Origin: a bacterium F11
Lineage (GTDB): Bacteria; Elusimicrobiota; Elusimicrobia; F11
DNA length: 13,414 nucleotides
Reading direction: 5' to 3'
Assembly (NCBI GenBank): GCA_002176905.1
Contig: MSYE01000184.1
Location: 1-13,414, forward strand
This document shows positions 7,749 to 13,414 of the stretch, one piece after another; position 1 is the stretch's first letter, and each line of letters starts with the position of its first letter. Made by a program: the position numbers and the translations under genes. Below the pieces are notes generated by a model. That model was not told the origin of the DNA. It saw only the letters and a list, made by a program, of their open reading frames with translations, and made no database searches.

Positions 7749-9222
7749 AATTGTCTGCACAATCGGCCCCATGACGCTCCGGGTCTTGGATTGGAACAAA
7801 TCAAAGGATGGGATAAGGGCTACGCTCGGGATTGAAAACGGCACAGGAAGTATCATTCGTGATAAAGTTCTTTTAGGCTCTGCTTTAAGTCGAAAAAAAT
7901 TCATTGAAAAGTGCCCCAATGAAAACCCGACAGACATGGACCCGGTCCTTATGAGCCTTGATGACCTGCTCCGAGCCAAGTGGTCGAAGAGTCAAAATCC
8001 AGACATCCCAACTGAGGCACCCCCGCCAAGCCTATCTGTGGAGGAAGAACAGGAAGCTTTGCACCTTCTCCAGAATCCTCGTATTTTGGAAGAGTTGCTT
8101 GACGCCGCCGACCGTTTGGGCTTCGCGGGAGACGAAAACAACAAAGTCCTTCTGTTCCTCGCTTATACGTCCCGCCTGATTGATTCACCCCTGAATGTGA
8201 CCATTAAAGGCGAATCATCATCGGGGAAATCCCATGAGATGGAAGTCATGTCCGAATTCATGCCCCCTGAATCCGTTATCAAGCTATCGGGAGCTTCGGC
8301 TAAGGCTTTGTTTTATACAGCGAGGTCACTCAAGCATAAGCTTATGCTTATTGCAGAACGGCCCGGGGCCGAAGATAGTGATTATTCCATTCGCACCATG
8401 CAATCGGAGAAGAAAATTGTTTTTTGGGTTCCTCAAAAAGGTGATAACGGGCGAATCAAAACAGAAGAAATTACAGTTGAGGGACCGGCTTGTTTTGTGG
8501 AAACCACAACAAAGACACATCTTCACCCCGAAAACGAGACCAGAACCTTCGACATCTACGTTGACGAATCAGAACAACACACCATAAAAGTTTTTGAGGC
8601 ACAAGACAGGCGGTTTACAAATCCAATCCATCCAGAAATCCGGACCCGGACCCTAAAGAGATGGCAAAACGCCCAACGCTTATTGAAGCCCTATCCCGTC
8701 CTAATTGAATTCGCCAGACAAATCCCCTTTCCAACGAAACCATTAAGAGTCAGAAGAGATAGACCAAAATTCATGGCCCTTATTGAGGCTTCAGCTCTCT
8801 TGCACCAGTATCAAAGGACTACGAAAAGTATAAATGACACCACCTACTTGGTGGCCACAATTGAGGACTACGCTATCGCGAGGGAACTCGCGTTACCGAT
8901 TTTAAAGAATGTGCTCAAGGGAACAACACCCAAGTGCGTTGAATTGGTTGAGGAGGCAAGGAAATTAAGCGATGACCAACTCGAAATCACGAAAAAGAGC
9001 CTTGAGGATACCCTCAAATGGGACCGGAAAACGGTATCAAAATACCTTAAAGAGGCACTTGCCCGAGGTTGTCTTGAGGTATCTGATGTCGGCGGCAAGG
9101 GACGTGGCAATTCAGCGAAGTATGATTTTATCCAGCCAGTATCCGATGTGGATGTGCCTCTCCCCTCACCGGACGATTTCAAAGCCCTATTAAATGATGT
9201 CACATCTTTGGGTGCACCCTGA
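7681..9222 (+). CDS. P-loop ATPase with C-terminal winged-helix-like region, probable replication partner of the TOPRIM protein
   Basis: A 513-residue protein with Walker A GESSSGKS at residues 177-184, a Walker B-like strand LMLIAE at about 221-226, and later 'VEGPACFVETTT' (sensor-like) and 'DRRF'. Near the C-terminus (about 435-470) 'LEDTLKWDRKTVSKYLKEALARGCLEV' looks like a winged helix that could bind DNA. The N-terminal 110 residues are unassigned, with an acidic stretch ahead of the ATPase core. ATG at 7681 is preferred over an in-frame ATG at 7645 because AAGGAGGTGA lies just before it, inside the TOPRIM gene. An element helicase or loader of the primase-helicase type is the best guess; the exact family is not recognised. 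Confidence 0.8.
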   Translation: MDLEGSSNVPDPICPNFIEQGSEIVCTIGPMTLRVLDWNKSKDGIRATLGIENGTGSIIRDKVLLGSALSRKKFIEKCPNENPTDMDPVLMSLDDLLRAKWSKSQNPDIPTEAPPPSLSVEEEQEALHLLQNPRILEELLDAADRLGFAGDENNKVLLFLAYTSRLIDSPLNVTIKGESSSGKSHEMEVMSEFMPPESVIKLSGASAKALFYTARSLKHKLMLIAERPGAEDSDYSIRTMQSEKKIVFWVPQKGDNGRIKTEEITVEGPACFVETTTKTHLHPENETRTFDIYVDESEQHTIKVFEAQDRRFTNPIHPEIRTRTLKRWQNAQRLLKPYPVLIEFARQIPFPTKPLRVRRDRPKFMALIEASALLHQYQRTTKSINDTTYLVATIEDYAIARELALPILKNVLKGTTPKCVELVEEARKLSDDQLEITKKSLEDTLKWDRKTVSKYLKEALARGCLEVSDVGGKGRGNSAKYDFIQPVSDVDVPLPSPDDFKALLNDVTSLGAP

Positions 9223-9411
9223 TGGTATTTTTCCCAATTAAAGACATTTCCGTCTCAAACAAAATGGGGAAAAGCGTTTTGACCATTTTAAGGCATTTGG
9301 CCCTTTATGGTGAAGCTGGTAAAAATAGGGAAAAACCAACTGGCCATTTTCCTTCCGTCTGAGAATGACGCATGGGGAAAATGGGGAGCTTATAGAGAAG
9401 AAGGGTGTTTG

Positions 9412-9735
9412 ATGGGTATTCGGGATACATTGGCACGGCTTAACAATCATCAGTCAGACGTGAGCCACAACTATCGGGGGCGCCTTAAAGTCTTGTTTAA
9501 GGAAGCCATGAACCGAATTTCCGAAAACTGGCAGGATGGGACCTATGAGCAACTTCAAATTATCAACCCCGCGTTGGATAAGAAAATTCAGATGGCTGAA
9601 AATGATCTAAACGAAGTATGGAGATTATCTTTGGCTGGCCAGAAACCCATTGAAGATTTTAAGTGTGCTTTACAGGCTTGGGAAAGCCTTCATTACGACG
9701 CCATAGACACGGTAGGAGAATTCAATGGCCACTGA
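9412..9735 (+). CDS. Conserved-type mobile-element hypothetical protein
   Basis: A 107-residue, mostly helical protein. Its C-terminal half (ALDKKIQMAENDLNEVWRLS, then AGQKPIEDFKCALQAWESLH) has the look of small helical proteins that accompany integrative-element replication genes. The start at 9412 has AAGGG six bases upstream. The frame is also open to an ATG at 9307 (142 residues), which has no Shine-Dalgarno. The 84 bases between the ATPase stop and 9307 hold nothing I recognise. The end overlaps the next gene by 11 bases, suggesting coupling. Function unknown. Confidence 0.6.
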   Translation: MGIRDTLARLNNHQSDVSHNYRGRLKVLFKEAMNRISENWQDGTYEQLQIINPALDKKIQMAENDLNEVWRLSLAGQKPIEDFKCALQAWESLHYDAIDTVGEFNGH

Positions 9736-10654
9736 TAAACAAATAGCCGCCAACAAAGCTAATGCACAACTCGGAGGGGTAAAAACAGTAATGGGAAAAA
9801 GTGCGAGCAAGTGGAACGCTCTTAAGCATGGGCTCCTCGCCAAGGAAGTTCTCATTGATACGGGGGATGGTAGGGAAAAGAGAGATGGATTTGAGCAGGT
9901 TCTTTCGGAGTTACATGCCCATTATGGCCCCGTAGGGATGGAGGAAGAGATTCTTGTCGAAGCAGCGGCCATCAATTACTGGCGATACCGCCGCGTTATT
10001 AAGCATGAAGTTGGGCTATTAAGGAACCAACTGGATGATTTCAAAGATTCGTATTTCAACCCCAAACCTAAATTGGCTGATTTATCGTCTTTTCAGAAAA
10101 ATCAATTCCATGTTCAAGAAGAGCTGGAAGGTTTGGCCACTTGCGTAAAATTACTTGAAAGTGAACAACAAACAGAAGCAAACGATGTTGTTGGTATTTA
10201 TGAAGAGAACGCTTCAATGGCCTTTGACTCAATCTTTAGGGGTGTTGTTTTGAGTAATAAAAAAATCCCGTGGCGCCCGGATTTTGGAAACCGATACCAA
10301 GAAGGTGAGACAGAGCCTCTCGCCATTTATTCCTATTTGATTGAGGAAGGATGGACGCCTGAAGAGATTCGAGCGGAACTGTTGAAGATAGCAAGAGAAA
10401 AACTGGAATCAAAGAACCGGGAGCATGCGGAGCTTAAAGCCGCTGATGATAGGAATCTCTCAAGAATTGAAAAACTCGGTTCTTTAGTATCCCAACAGGA
10501 CATGGACCGTATTTTGCGATACGAAAAGACAATCTTGGGCCATTTTTTTAAGACACTTCATGAACTTGAACGAAAGCAACGGTTGAGATTGGGCCAAGCT
10601 GTTCCTGCTCCAATGGCTTTAGATGTTGATGTATCCCATCAGCCACCAGAATAA
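9725..10654 (+). CDS. Hypothetical protein with N-terminal 'NALKHGL' motif
   Basis: A 309-residue protein. The N-terminus reads DKQIAANKANAQLGGVKT, then GKSASKWNALKHGLLAKE. The A-N-A-Q...G...S..NALKHGL pattern is one I associate with a family of uncharacterised, often multi-copy proteins in environmental bacteria, frequently near mobile genes. The C-terminus carries RYEKTILGHFFKTLHELERKQRLRLG and then a proline-rich end (VPAPMALDVDV), also typical of that family. The centre is charged and helical (EEGWTPEEIRAELLKIAREK). It overlaps the preceding ORF by 11 bases. There are no catalytic residues I can point to. The family link is from memory, not a search. Confidence 0.7.
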   Translation: MATDKQIAANKANAQLGGVKTVMGKSASKWNALKHGLLAKEVLIDTGDGREKRDGFEQVLSELHAHYGPVGMEEEILVEAAAINYWRYRRVIKHEVGLLRNQLDDFKDSYFNPKPKLADLSSFQKNQFHVQEELEGLATCVKLLESEQQTEANDVVGIYEENASMAFDSIFRGVVLSNKKIPWRPDFGNRYQEGETEPLAIYSYLIEEGWTPEEIRAELLKIAREKLESKNREHAELKAADDRNLSRIEKLGSLVSQQDMDRILRYEKTILGHFFKTLHELERKQRLRLGQAVPAPMALDVDVSHQPPE

Positions 10655-10708
10655 ATTGGGTTCGTTTGGCAGATTTCACGTTTGAGGGATAGAAAATTGA
10701 GATTTTAT

Positions 10709-10724
10709 TTTTCAAATTTGAAAA
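10709..10724. repeat. 16-bp AT-rich palindrome upstream of the repeat-protein gene
   Basis: TTTTCAAATTTGAAAA is a perfect palindrome 25 bases before the start codon of the next gene. It sits where a promoter would be expected in this 94-base gap; no convincing -35/-10 pair is visible. It may be an operator or the remains of a terminator for the upstream operon. Confidence 0.45.
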
Positions 10725-10748
10725 TCTTGATAAGATTGCATTGAACTT

Positions 10749-12428
10749 ATGAAAAGAATAATTCCCGTCGCTTTATTCCTCTTGCCCCTCTCCCTATTTG
10801 GACAAGATTGGTTTATCTTTAATAGCCCAACAGAATTCAAGAAGATGACCACAAAAGAGCTAATCGAAACTCTGAAAACAGATGAGAGAGACAGGAAACA
10901 CAGGGCTTTAATAGAAATTAGAAACAGAGGGCCCAAAGCAAAAGAGGCGGTACCTGCTCTTGTTGAACTTCTTGAGTCAAACAACGTTAATTTCCGGCAT
11001 TATGCTGCTGAAGCACTGGCTAACATCGGTCCCCCCTCAGAACCTGCAATACCTATTCTGGCTAATGGATTAAAAAAAGAGAACCATTTTGGTGAACGGA
11101 ATTGGTATGGCCCAAACGTGGCTGCAGTGGCACTTTTGAACATCGGAACACCAGAAGCCATTAAAGTTCTTAAGGATTACTACTCAGGCAAAAACATTAA
11201 TGACATCAATGAAAAAGGTGAAACACCATTAACTCACACAATTAAGAATGGGGATGGTGAAGGTCGTTACGTCAATCAGGTTAGAATCCTTTTGAAATTG
11301 GGGGCTGATGTCAACAAGAAAAACAAAGCGGGAGATGCACCTATAACTGTTGCTTATTATGAGAAAAACCTCGGGCCAGAGTGGGCAAAGGAACGATTAT
11401 TTAAAGTTTTGCGAGAAGCAGGGGCAATTGAACCTGACAAGAAAACGAATTTCAATACATTGGGCTATCGTGAATACAAGAAAGGGAATTATAGAAAGGC
11501 AGAAGAATTATTTGAGAGGGCCATAAGATTGAATCCGAAGCATGTGTTGGCACACTACAATTTGGCATGCACAAGAGCCTTGTTACTGGAACAAGAAGGC
11601 GGCTATGAAATGGGACCAAATTATTTGGATACAATTATCAAGTCCGTTAAAAAATCTATTGAGCTAGACCCAAAACGAAAGAAAAGAGCCTTAGAAGACT
11701 CCGACCTCAGAGTTATCCATGGAACAATTTATTTCCGAGTCTTAAAAGGCGAATTGGACCTTAACTCTGACGCTATAATTATGAAATTAATTAAGGAACA
11801 ACCATGGACGAACGATGATTCTTGTGGAAATTCAATGTTTTCTTCCCGCCTCATCTTTTCTGAAAACGGAGAGGTGAGGGCAGGATGTGGCAACATGGGG
11901 AAAGGACCAATAATCGGGACCAATTATAAGGTCGTTAACCGAAAAGTCATTGTGACAATGGATGATGAAGGTAAAAAACTTTCGCGAACCTTTTCTTTTA
12001 TTTTCGATGGAATTGAAGCTCATCTTGAGGAAGAAATTAGCCAGTCTCTTGAATTTCAGCTTGGCGAGCTTCATGAGGAAGGACTCAAACAATGGTTGGA
12101 AGACTCATCATTTAAGGCACCCCCTCTTGAAGAAGTGAGGAGATTAATGGGTGAGAAACCGATTAACGGCAAAAATCTGACCATAGCTTTCAATCAGATG
12201 ATTTACGATAAGGAACTTCATAAAAAATTCAGCAGCTATGAACACCCTTACCAGTTCAAAGAGGCAGTTAAAAAGGCCAATACTGAGTTAGAAAACACCC
12301 CAAATCCATCAAAGGAAAAAGTGGCCAAAATGAATCGTGAAATGCTTCAGAGTTTTTTCGACATAATGATTGTAAATCGCAAATACAATGTGTGGCATGA
12401 GAGAGACCACCTATTTCGAGAGCCCTAA
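10749..12428 (+). CDS. Secreted HEAT/ankyrin/TPR multi-repeat protein
   Basis: A 559-residue protein with a signal peptide (MKRIIPVALFLLPLSLFG, cleavage near residue 18-19). HEAT-like repeats follow at about 36-145 (KAKEAVPALVELLES, FRHYAAEALANIG, GPNVAAVALLNIG). Ankyrin-like repeats are at about 152-208 (INEKGETPLTHTIKNG, LLKLGADVNKKNKAGDAPI), and TPR at about 236-310 (GYREYKKGNYRKAEELFERA, IRLNPKHVLAHYNLAC). The C-terminal 250 residues are unrecognised; one beta-rich stretch at about 360-425 looks like a small barrel. All three repeat types serve protein binding. No enzyme motif is seen. It stands alone with its own upstream gap; it could be element cargo or the first chromosomal gene. The Shine-Dalgarno is weak. 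Confidence 0.8.
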   Translation: MKRIIPVALFLLPLSLFGQDWFIFNSPTEFKKMTTKELIETLKTDERDRKHRALIEIRNRGPKAKEAVPALVELLESNNVNFRHYAAEALANIGPPSEPAIPILANGLKKENHFGERNWYGPNVAAVALLNIGTPEAIKVLKDYYSGKNINDINEKGETPLTHTIKNGDGEGRYVNQVRILLKLGADVNKKNKAGDAPITVAYYEKNLGPEWAKERLFKVLREAGAIEPDKKTNFNTLGYREYKKGNYRKAEELFERAIRLNPKHVLAHYNLACTRALLLEQEGGYEMGPNYLDTIIKSVKKSIELDPKRKKRALEDSDLRVIHGTIYFRVLKGELDLNSDAIIMKLIKEQPWTNDDSCGNSMFSSRLIFSENGEVRAGCGNMGKGPIIGTNYKVVNRKVIVTMDDEGKKLSRTFSFIFDGIEAHLEEEISQSLEFQLGELHEEGLKQWLEDSSFKAPPLEEVRRLMGEKPINGKNLTIAFNQMIYDKELHKKFSSYEHPYQFKEAVKKANTELENTPNPSKEKVAKMNREMLQSFFDIMIVNRKYNVWHERDHLFREP

Positions 12429-12501
12429 ATAACAAGTTGATTTCACAATCAGAAATTGAATTTGACCTTAAAAGTTCTGTCTTTTATGTAGTTAGGACCA
12501 A

Positions 12502-12523
12502 AATTTTGCCTAACGGCAAAATT
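12502..12523. repeat. 9-bp hairpin AATTTTGCC/GGCAAAATT
   Basis: Perfect stem (12502-12510 with 12515-12523) and TAAC loop. It forms the left end of the first 33-bp direct repeat. On the minus strand it is followed by TTTTGG, so it might act as a weak terminator for tadA transcripts; on + no T-run follows. Confidence 0.6.
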
Positions 12524-12539
12524 GGTAGTGAGTTGTGGG
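12507..12539 (+). repeat. 33-bp direct repeat, copy 1
   Basis: Identical to 12634-12666: TGCCTAACGGCAAAATTGG followed by TAGTGAGTTGTGGG. It continues into a tandem 14-bp unit (12525-12538 and 12539-12552, GTAGTGAGTTGTGr). An imperfect inverted copy lies at 12597-12620. The gene-free region 12429-12672 consists mainly of these repeats. Confidence 0.85.
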
Positions 12540-12596
12540 TAGTGAGTTGTGAGTTGAAATCAGATTAGAGATGAGGAGTGTCATGACAAAATTTTT

Positions 12597-12620
12597 CTCT
12601 CACGACCCACAACTCACGAC
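12597..12620 (-). repeat. Inverted copy of the GTGAGTTGTGGG repeat
   Basis: The reverse complement begins GTCGTGAGTTGTGGGTCGTG and matches 12525-12548 with two A/C differences over the first 22 bases. Together they could form a long stem around a 48-base loop. Confidence 0.7.
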
Positions 12621-12633
12621 GGATTTTAGATTA

Positions 12634-12666
12634 TGCCTAACGGCAAAATTGGTAGTGAGTTGTGGG
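12634..12666 (+). repeat. 33-bp direct repeat, copy 2
   Basis: Exact copy of 12507-12539, 127 bp downstream, ending seven bases before the tadA stop codon. A local duplication or two copies of a dispersed intergenic repeat are both possible. Confidence 0.85.
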
Positions 12667-12672
12667 ATAGTT

Positions 12673-13104
12673 TTATTTCCTCTTCCCCCGAAAAAAATCC
12701 TTTAACAATTTCGCTGCCTCTTTTCCCAACACGCCCTTCACCACCTTCGGCCGGTGATTCAACTTTTTGTTCGGAATCACCTTTAAAACCGATCCGCATG
12801 CCCCCGCCTTTGGGTCTTTTGCCCCAAAGACAACAATCGGAATCCGTGCCTGAATTATTGCTCCAGCGCACATGGCACAGGGCTCCAATGTAACGTAAAG
12901 GGTTGTCCCCAAAAACCGTTCGTTTTTAATTTTCTTGATGGCTTTTTGAATCACCACCATTTCCGCATGAGCCGTGGGATCTTTCCTGGTTCGGGTGAGA
13001 TTGTGTCCTTTGGCGAGAATATGGCCGTCTCTAACAAGAATCGCTCCAATGGGAACTTCGTCTTTGGAGAAGGCTTTTTGAGCTTCTTTAAGGGCGAGAT
13101 TCAT
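12673..13104 (-). CDS. tadA: tRNA-specific adenosine deaminase TadA
   Basis: A 143-residue zinc-dependent deaminase that converts A34 to inosine in tRNA-Arg(ACG), allowing one tRNA to read CGU, CGC and CGA. The signature HAE (H46, E48) and PCAMC (C76, C79), with GAIIQARI between them and the C-terminal part, fit TadA closely; length is normal for the family, which acts as a homodimer. I start at the second ATG (13104) because GGAG lies seven bases upstream of it; the first ATG at 13110 has the GGAG only one base away. The gene lies directly downstream of the remnant of a tRNA-Arg(ACG), its own substrate. A paralogous cytosine/guanine deaminase is less likely given the motifs. Confidence 0.95.
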   Translation of the reverse strand: MNLALKEAQKAFSKDEVPIGAILVRDGHILAKGHNLTRTRKDPTAHAEMVVIQKAIKKIKNERFLGTTLYVTLEPCAMCAGAIIQARIPIVVFGAKDPKAGACGSVLKVIPNKKLNHRPKVVKGVLGKEAAKLLKDFFRGKRK

Positions 13105-13126
13105 GCTCATGCTCCATTAACCTACC

Positions 13127-13147
13127 AAATTTGCCAAAGGCAAATTT
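13127..13147. repeat. 9-bp hairpin AAATTTGCC/GGCAAATTT between the tRNA-Arg remnant and tadA
   Basis: A perfect stem with an AAA loop, two bases 3' of the tRNA end on the minus strand. It may help tRNA 3' processing or terminate transcription weakly (AT flank but no long T-run). It shares its design with the hairpins before ssrA and at 12502. Confidence 0.7.
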
Positions 13148-13149
13148 AC

Positions 13150-13191
13150 CGTGCCCAGCAGGATTTGAACCTGCGGCCTTCTGTTTCGTAG
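13150..13191 (-). pseudogene. 3' half of tRNA-Arg(ACG), truncated at the anticodon loop
   Basis: Minus-strand bases 32-73 of a tRNA are intact: anticodon loop CTACGAA (ACG), 3' anticodon strand ACAGA, variable loop, T arm GCAGG-TTCAAAT-CCTGC, acceptor strand TGGGCAC and a discriminator G; CCA is not encoded. The 5' side is wrong. The five bases before the loop are CTTGC, which cannot pair with ACAGA, and no D arm or 5' acceptor (expected near GTGCCCA) follows within tRNA distance. This is the scar left when an element recombines inside the anticodon loop; the functional tRNA would be at the far end of that element. Confidence 0.78.
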
Positions 13192-13237
13192 GCAAGCACT
13201 CCTTTGTTAGATCAGGTCGATGAAAATACTTGCCTAC
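13188..13237. other. Inverted repeat flanking the tRNA break point (putative att arm sites)
   Basis: GTAGGCAAG (13188-13196) and CTTGCCTAC (13229-13237) are perfect inverted copies 32 bases apart; the first includes the last bases of the tRNA anticodon loop. Such sites fit integrase binding at an attL/attR. Confidence 0.45.
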
Positions 13238-13331
13238 CAACATCTATCGACCATTTTCAAATTTAAATTTTCCAACTTATGGCCCAGTTTTGGGCCCAGT
13301 TTGGAATTGTACTTATTATCAGCCATCATCA

Positions 13332-13377
13332 ACAATAAACAAACCGGGGGGTGAGCCTTTATTTGCTCACCGGTTCG
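13332..13377 (-). terminator. Hairpin with T-rich tail downstream of a minus-strand gene
   Basis: GGTGAGC (13350-13356) pairs with GCTCACC (13365-13371) around an eight-base loop, extended on the minus strand by AACCG...CGGTT beyond a C-rich bulge, and followed by TGTTTATTGTT. It fits an imperfect intrinsic terminator reading leftward. Confidence 0.4.
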
Positions 13378-13412
13378 GCCATTCCCAGCTCCTGGCGCAA
13401 GCGATGGACCCC
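13359..13412 (-). CDS. Possible C-terminal end of a gene entering from the right edge
   Basis: A minus-strand frame from the window edge reads GVHRLRQELGMAEPVSK then TAA (13361-13359), with GC-rich third positions and a terminator-like hairpin at its end. A second minus-strand frame stays open longer, to a TAG at 13236-13234, ending LENLNLKMVDRCW. If that one is real it could be the tail of an integrase beside its att site. The fragment is too short to choose with confidence. Confidence 0.25.
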   Translation of the reverse strand, partial: GVHRLRQELGMAEPVSK

Positions 13413-13414
13413 AT

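Larger units (their letters stand above)
13192..13414. mobile_element. Edge of a second element inserted in tRNA-Arg(ACG)
   Basis: Everything to the right of the tRNA break is foreign to the tRNA gene. It holds the GTAGGCAAG inverted repeat, two GGCCCAGTTT direct repeats (13281-13290 and 13293-13302), a hairpin, and the end of a possible minus-strand gene. The element runs beyond the window; type unknown, though anticodon-loop targeting suggests a tyrosine integrase. Confidence 0.45.

Noticed and set aside
10655..12672. Search for a second copy of the ssrA 3' end as the right att site
   Set aside because: No match to the T arm or acceptor sequence was seen; the right boundary is left open.
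12583..12714. A short + strand ORF with a GAGGAG before its ATG, running through the repeats into the tadA 3' end
   Set aside because: Its sequence is made of intergenic repeat and antisense tadA; the ribosome site is likely chance.
12633..12893. A + strand ORF opposite tadA
   Set aside because: It begins inside the 33-bp repeat and is antisense to conserved TadA motifs.
13150..13240. A complete tRNA-Arg gene
   Set aside because: Only bases 32-73 fit; the 5' anticodon strand does not pair, and no D arm or 5' acceptor is present.
13192..13414. A group I intron interrupting tRNA-Arg at the anticodon loop
   Set aside because: No recognisable intron core and no 5' exon within the window; att-like inverted repeats and a coding-like edge favour an integrated element. 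It cannot be fully excluded without sequence to the right.

Overview
The window looks like a chromosomal stretch of a moderate-GC, Gram-negative bacterium. An AsmA-family protein points to an outer membrane. I cannot fix the taxon from sequence alone. The mix of a one-piece tmRNA with an ANTELALAA tag, many short intergenic palindromes and 'gtgagttgtg' intergenic repeats is what I would expect from an environmental Nitrospirota- or Deltaproteobacteria-like lineage, but that is only an impression.

Left chromosomal part (1-4497). The 3' end of a membrane-protein gene on + converges on a large AsmA-family gene on -. A 97-bp palindrome with 24-bp perfect arms lies between them. The AsmA start is preceded by a 9-codon leader ORF with a strong Shine-Dalgarno whose stop overlaps the AsmA ATG (TAATG). 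Divergent from it is ssrA (tmRNA, 4145-4497), with a TATAAT box far upstream and two perfect hairpins between that box and the mature 5' end.

Integrated element (about 4498 to an unresolved point, probably between 10.7 and 12.67 kb). A large serine recombinase on - reads into the 3' end of ssrA, so its last 11 residues (GGGGGSRTRVR) are the antisense of the tmRNA acceptor and T arm. Upstream of it in the same operon is an XRE regulator. Divergent from these, on +, are a Cro-like small HTH protein, a small ORF, a TOPRIM primase-like protein without a zinc domain, an ATPase with a Walker A motif and a C-terminal winged-helix-like end, and two mobile-element-type hypothetical proteins. The layout resembles a phage-satellite or integrative element: integrase, repressor switch, replication module. 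It is followed by a secreted HEAT/ankyrin/TPR protein that may be cargo or chromosomal.

Right part (12429-13414). A repeat-rich intergenic region (two 33-bp direct repeats plus inverted copies) is followed by tadA on -. Directly upstream of tadA is only the 3' half of a tRNA-Arg(ACG) gene, cut at the anticodon loop. This is the typical scar of a second, tRNA-targeting element that continues beyond the window edge. TadA deaminates A34 of exactly this tRNA. Thus two stable-RNA genes about 9 kb apart both carry integration junctions.
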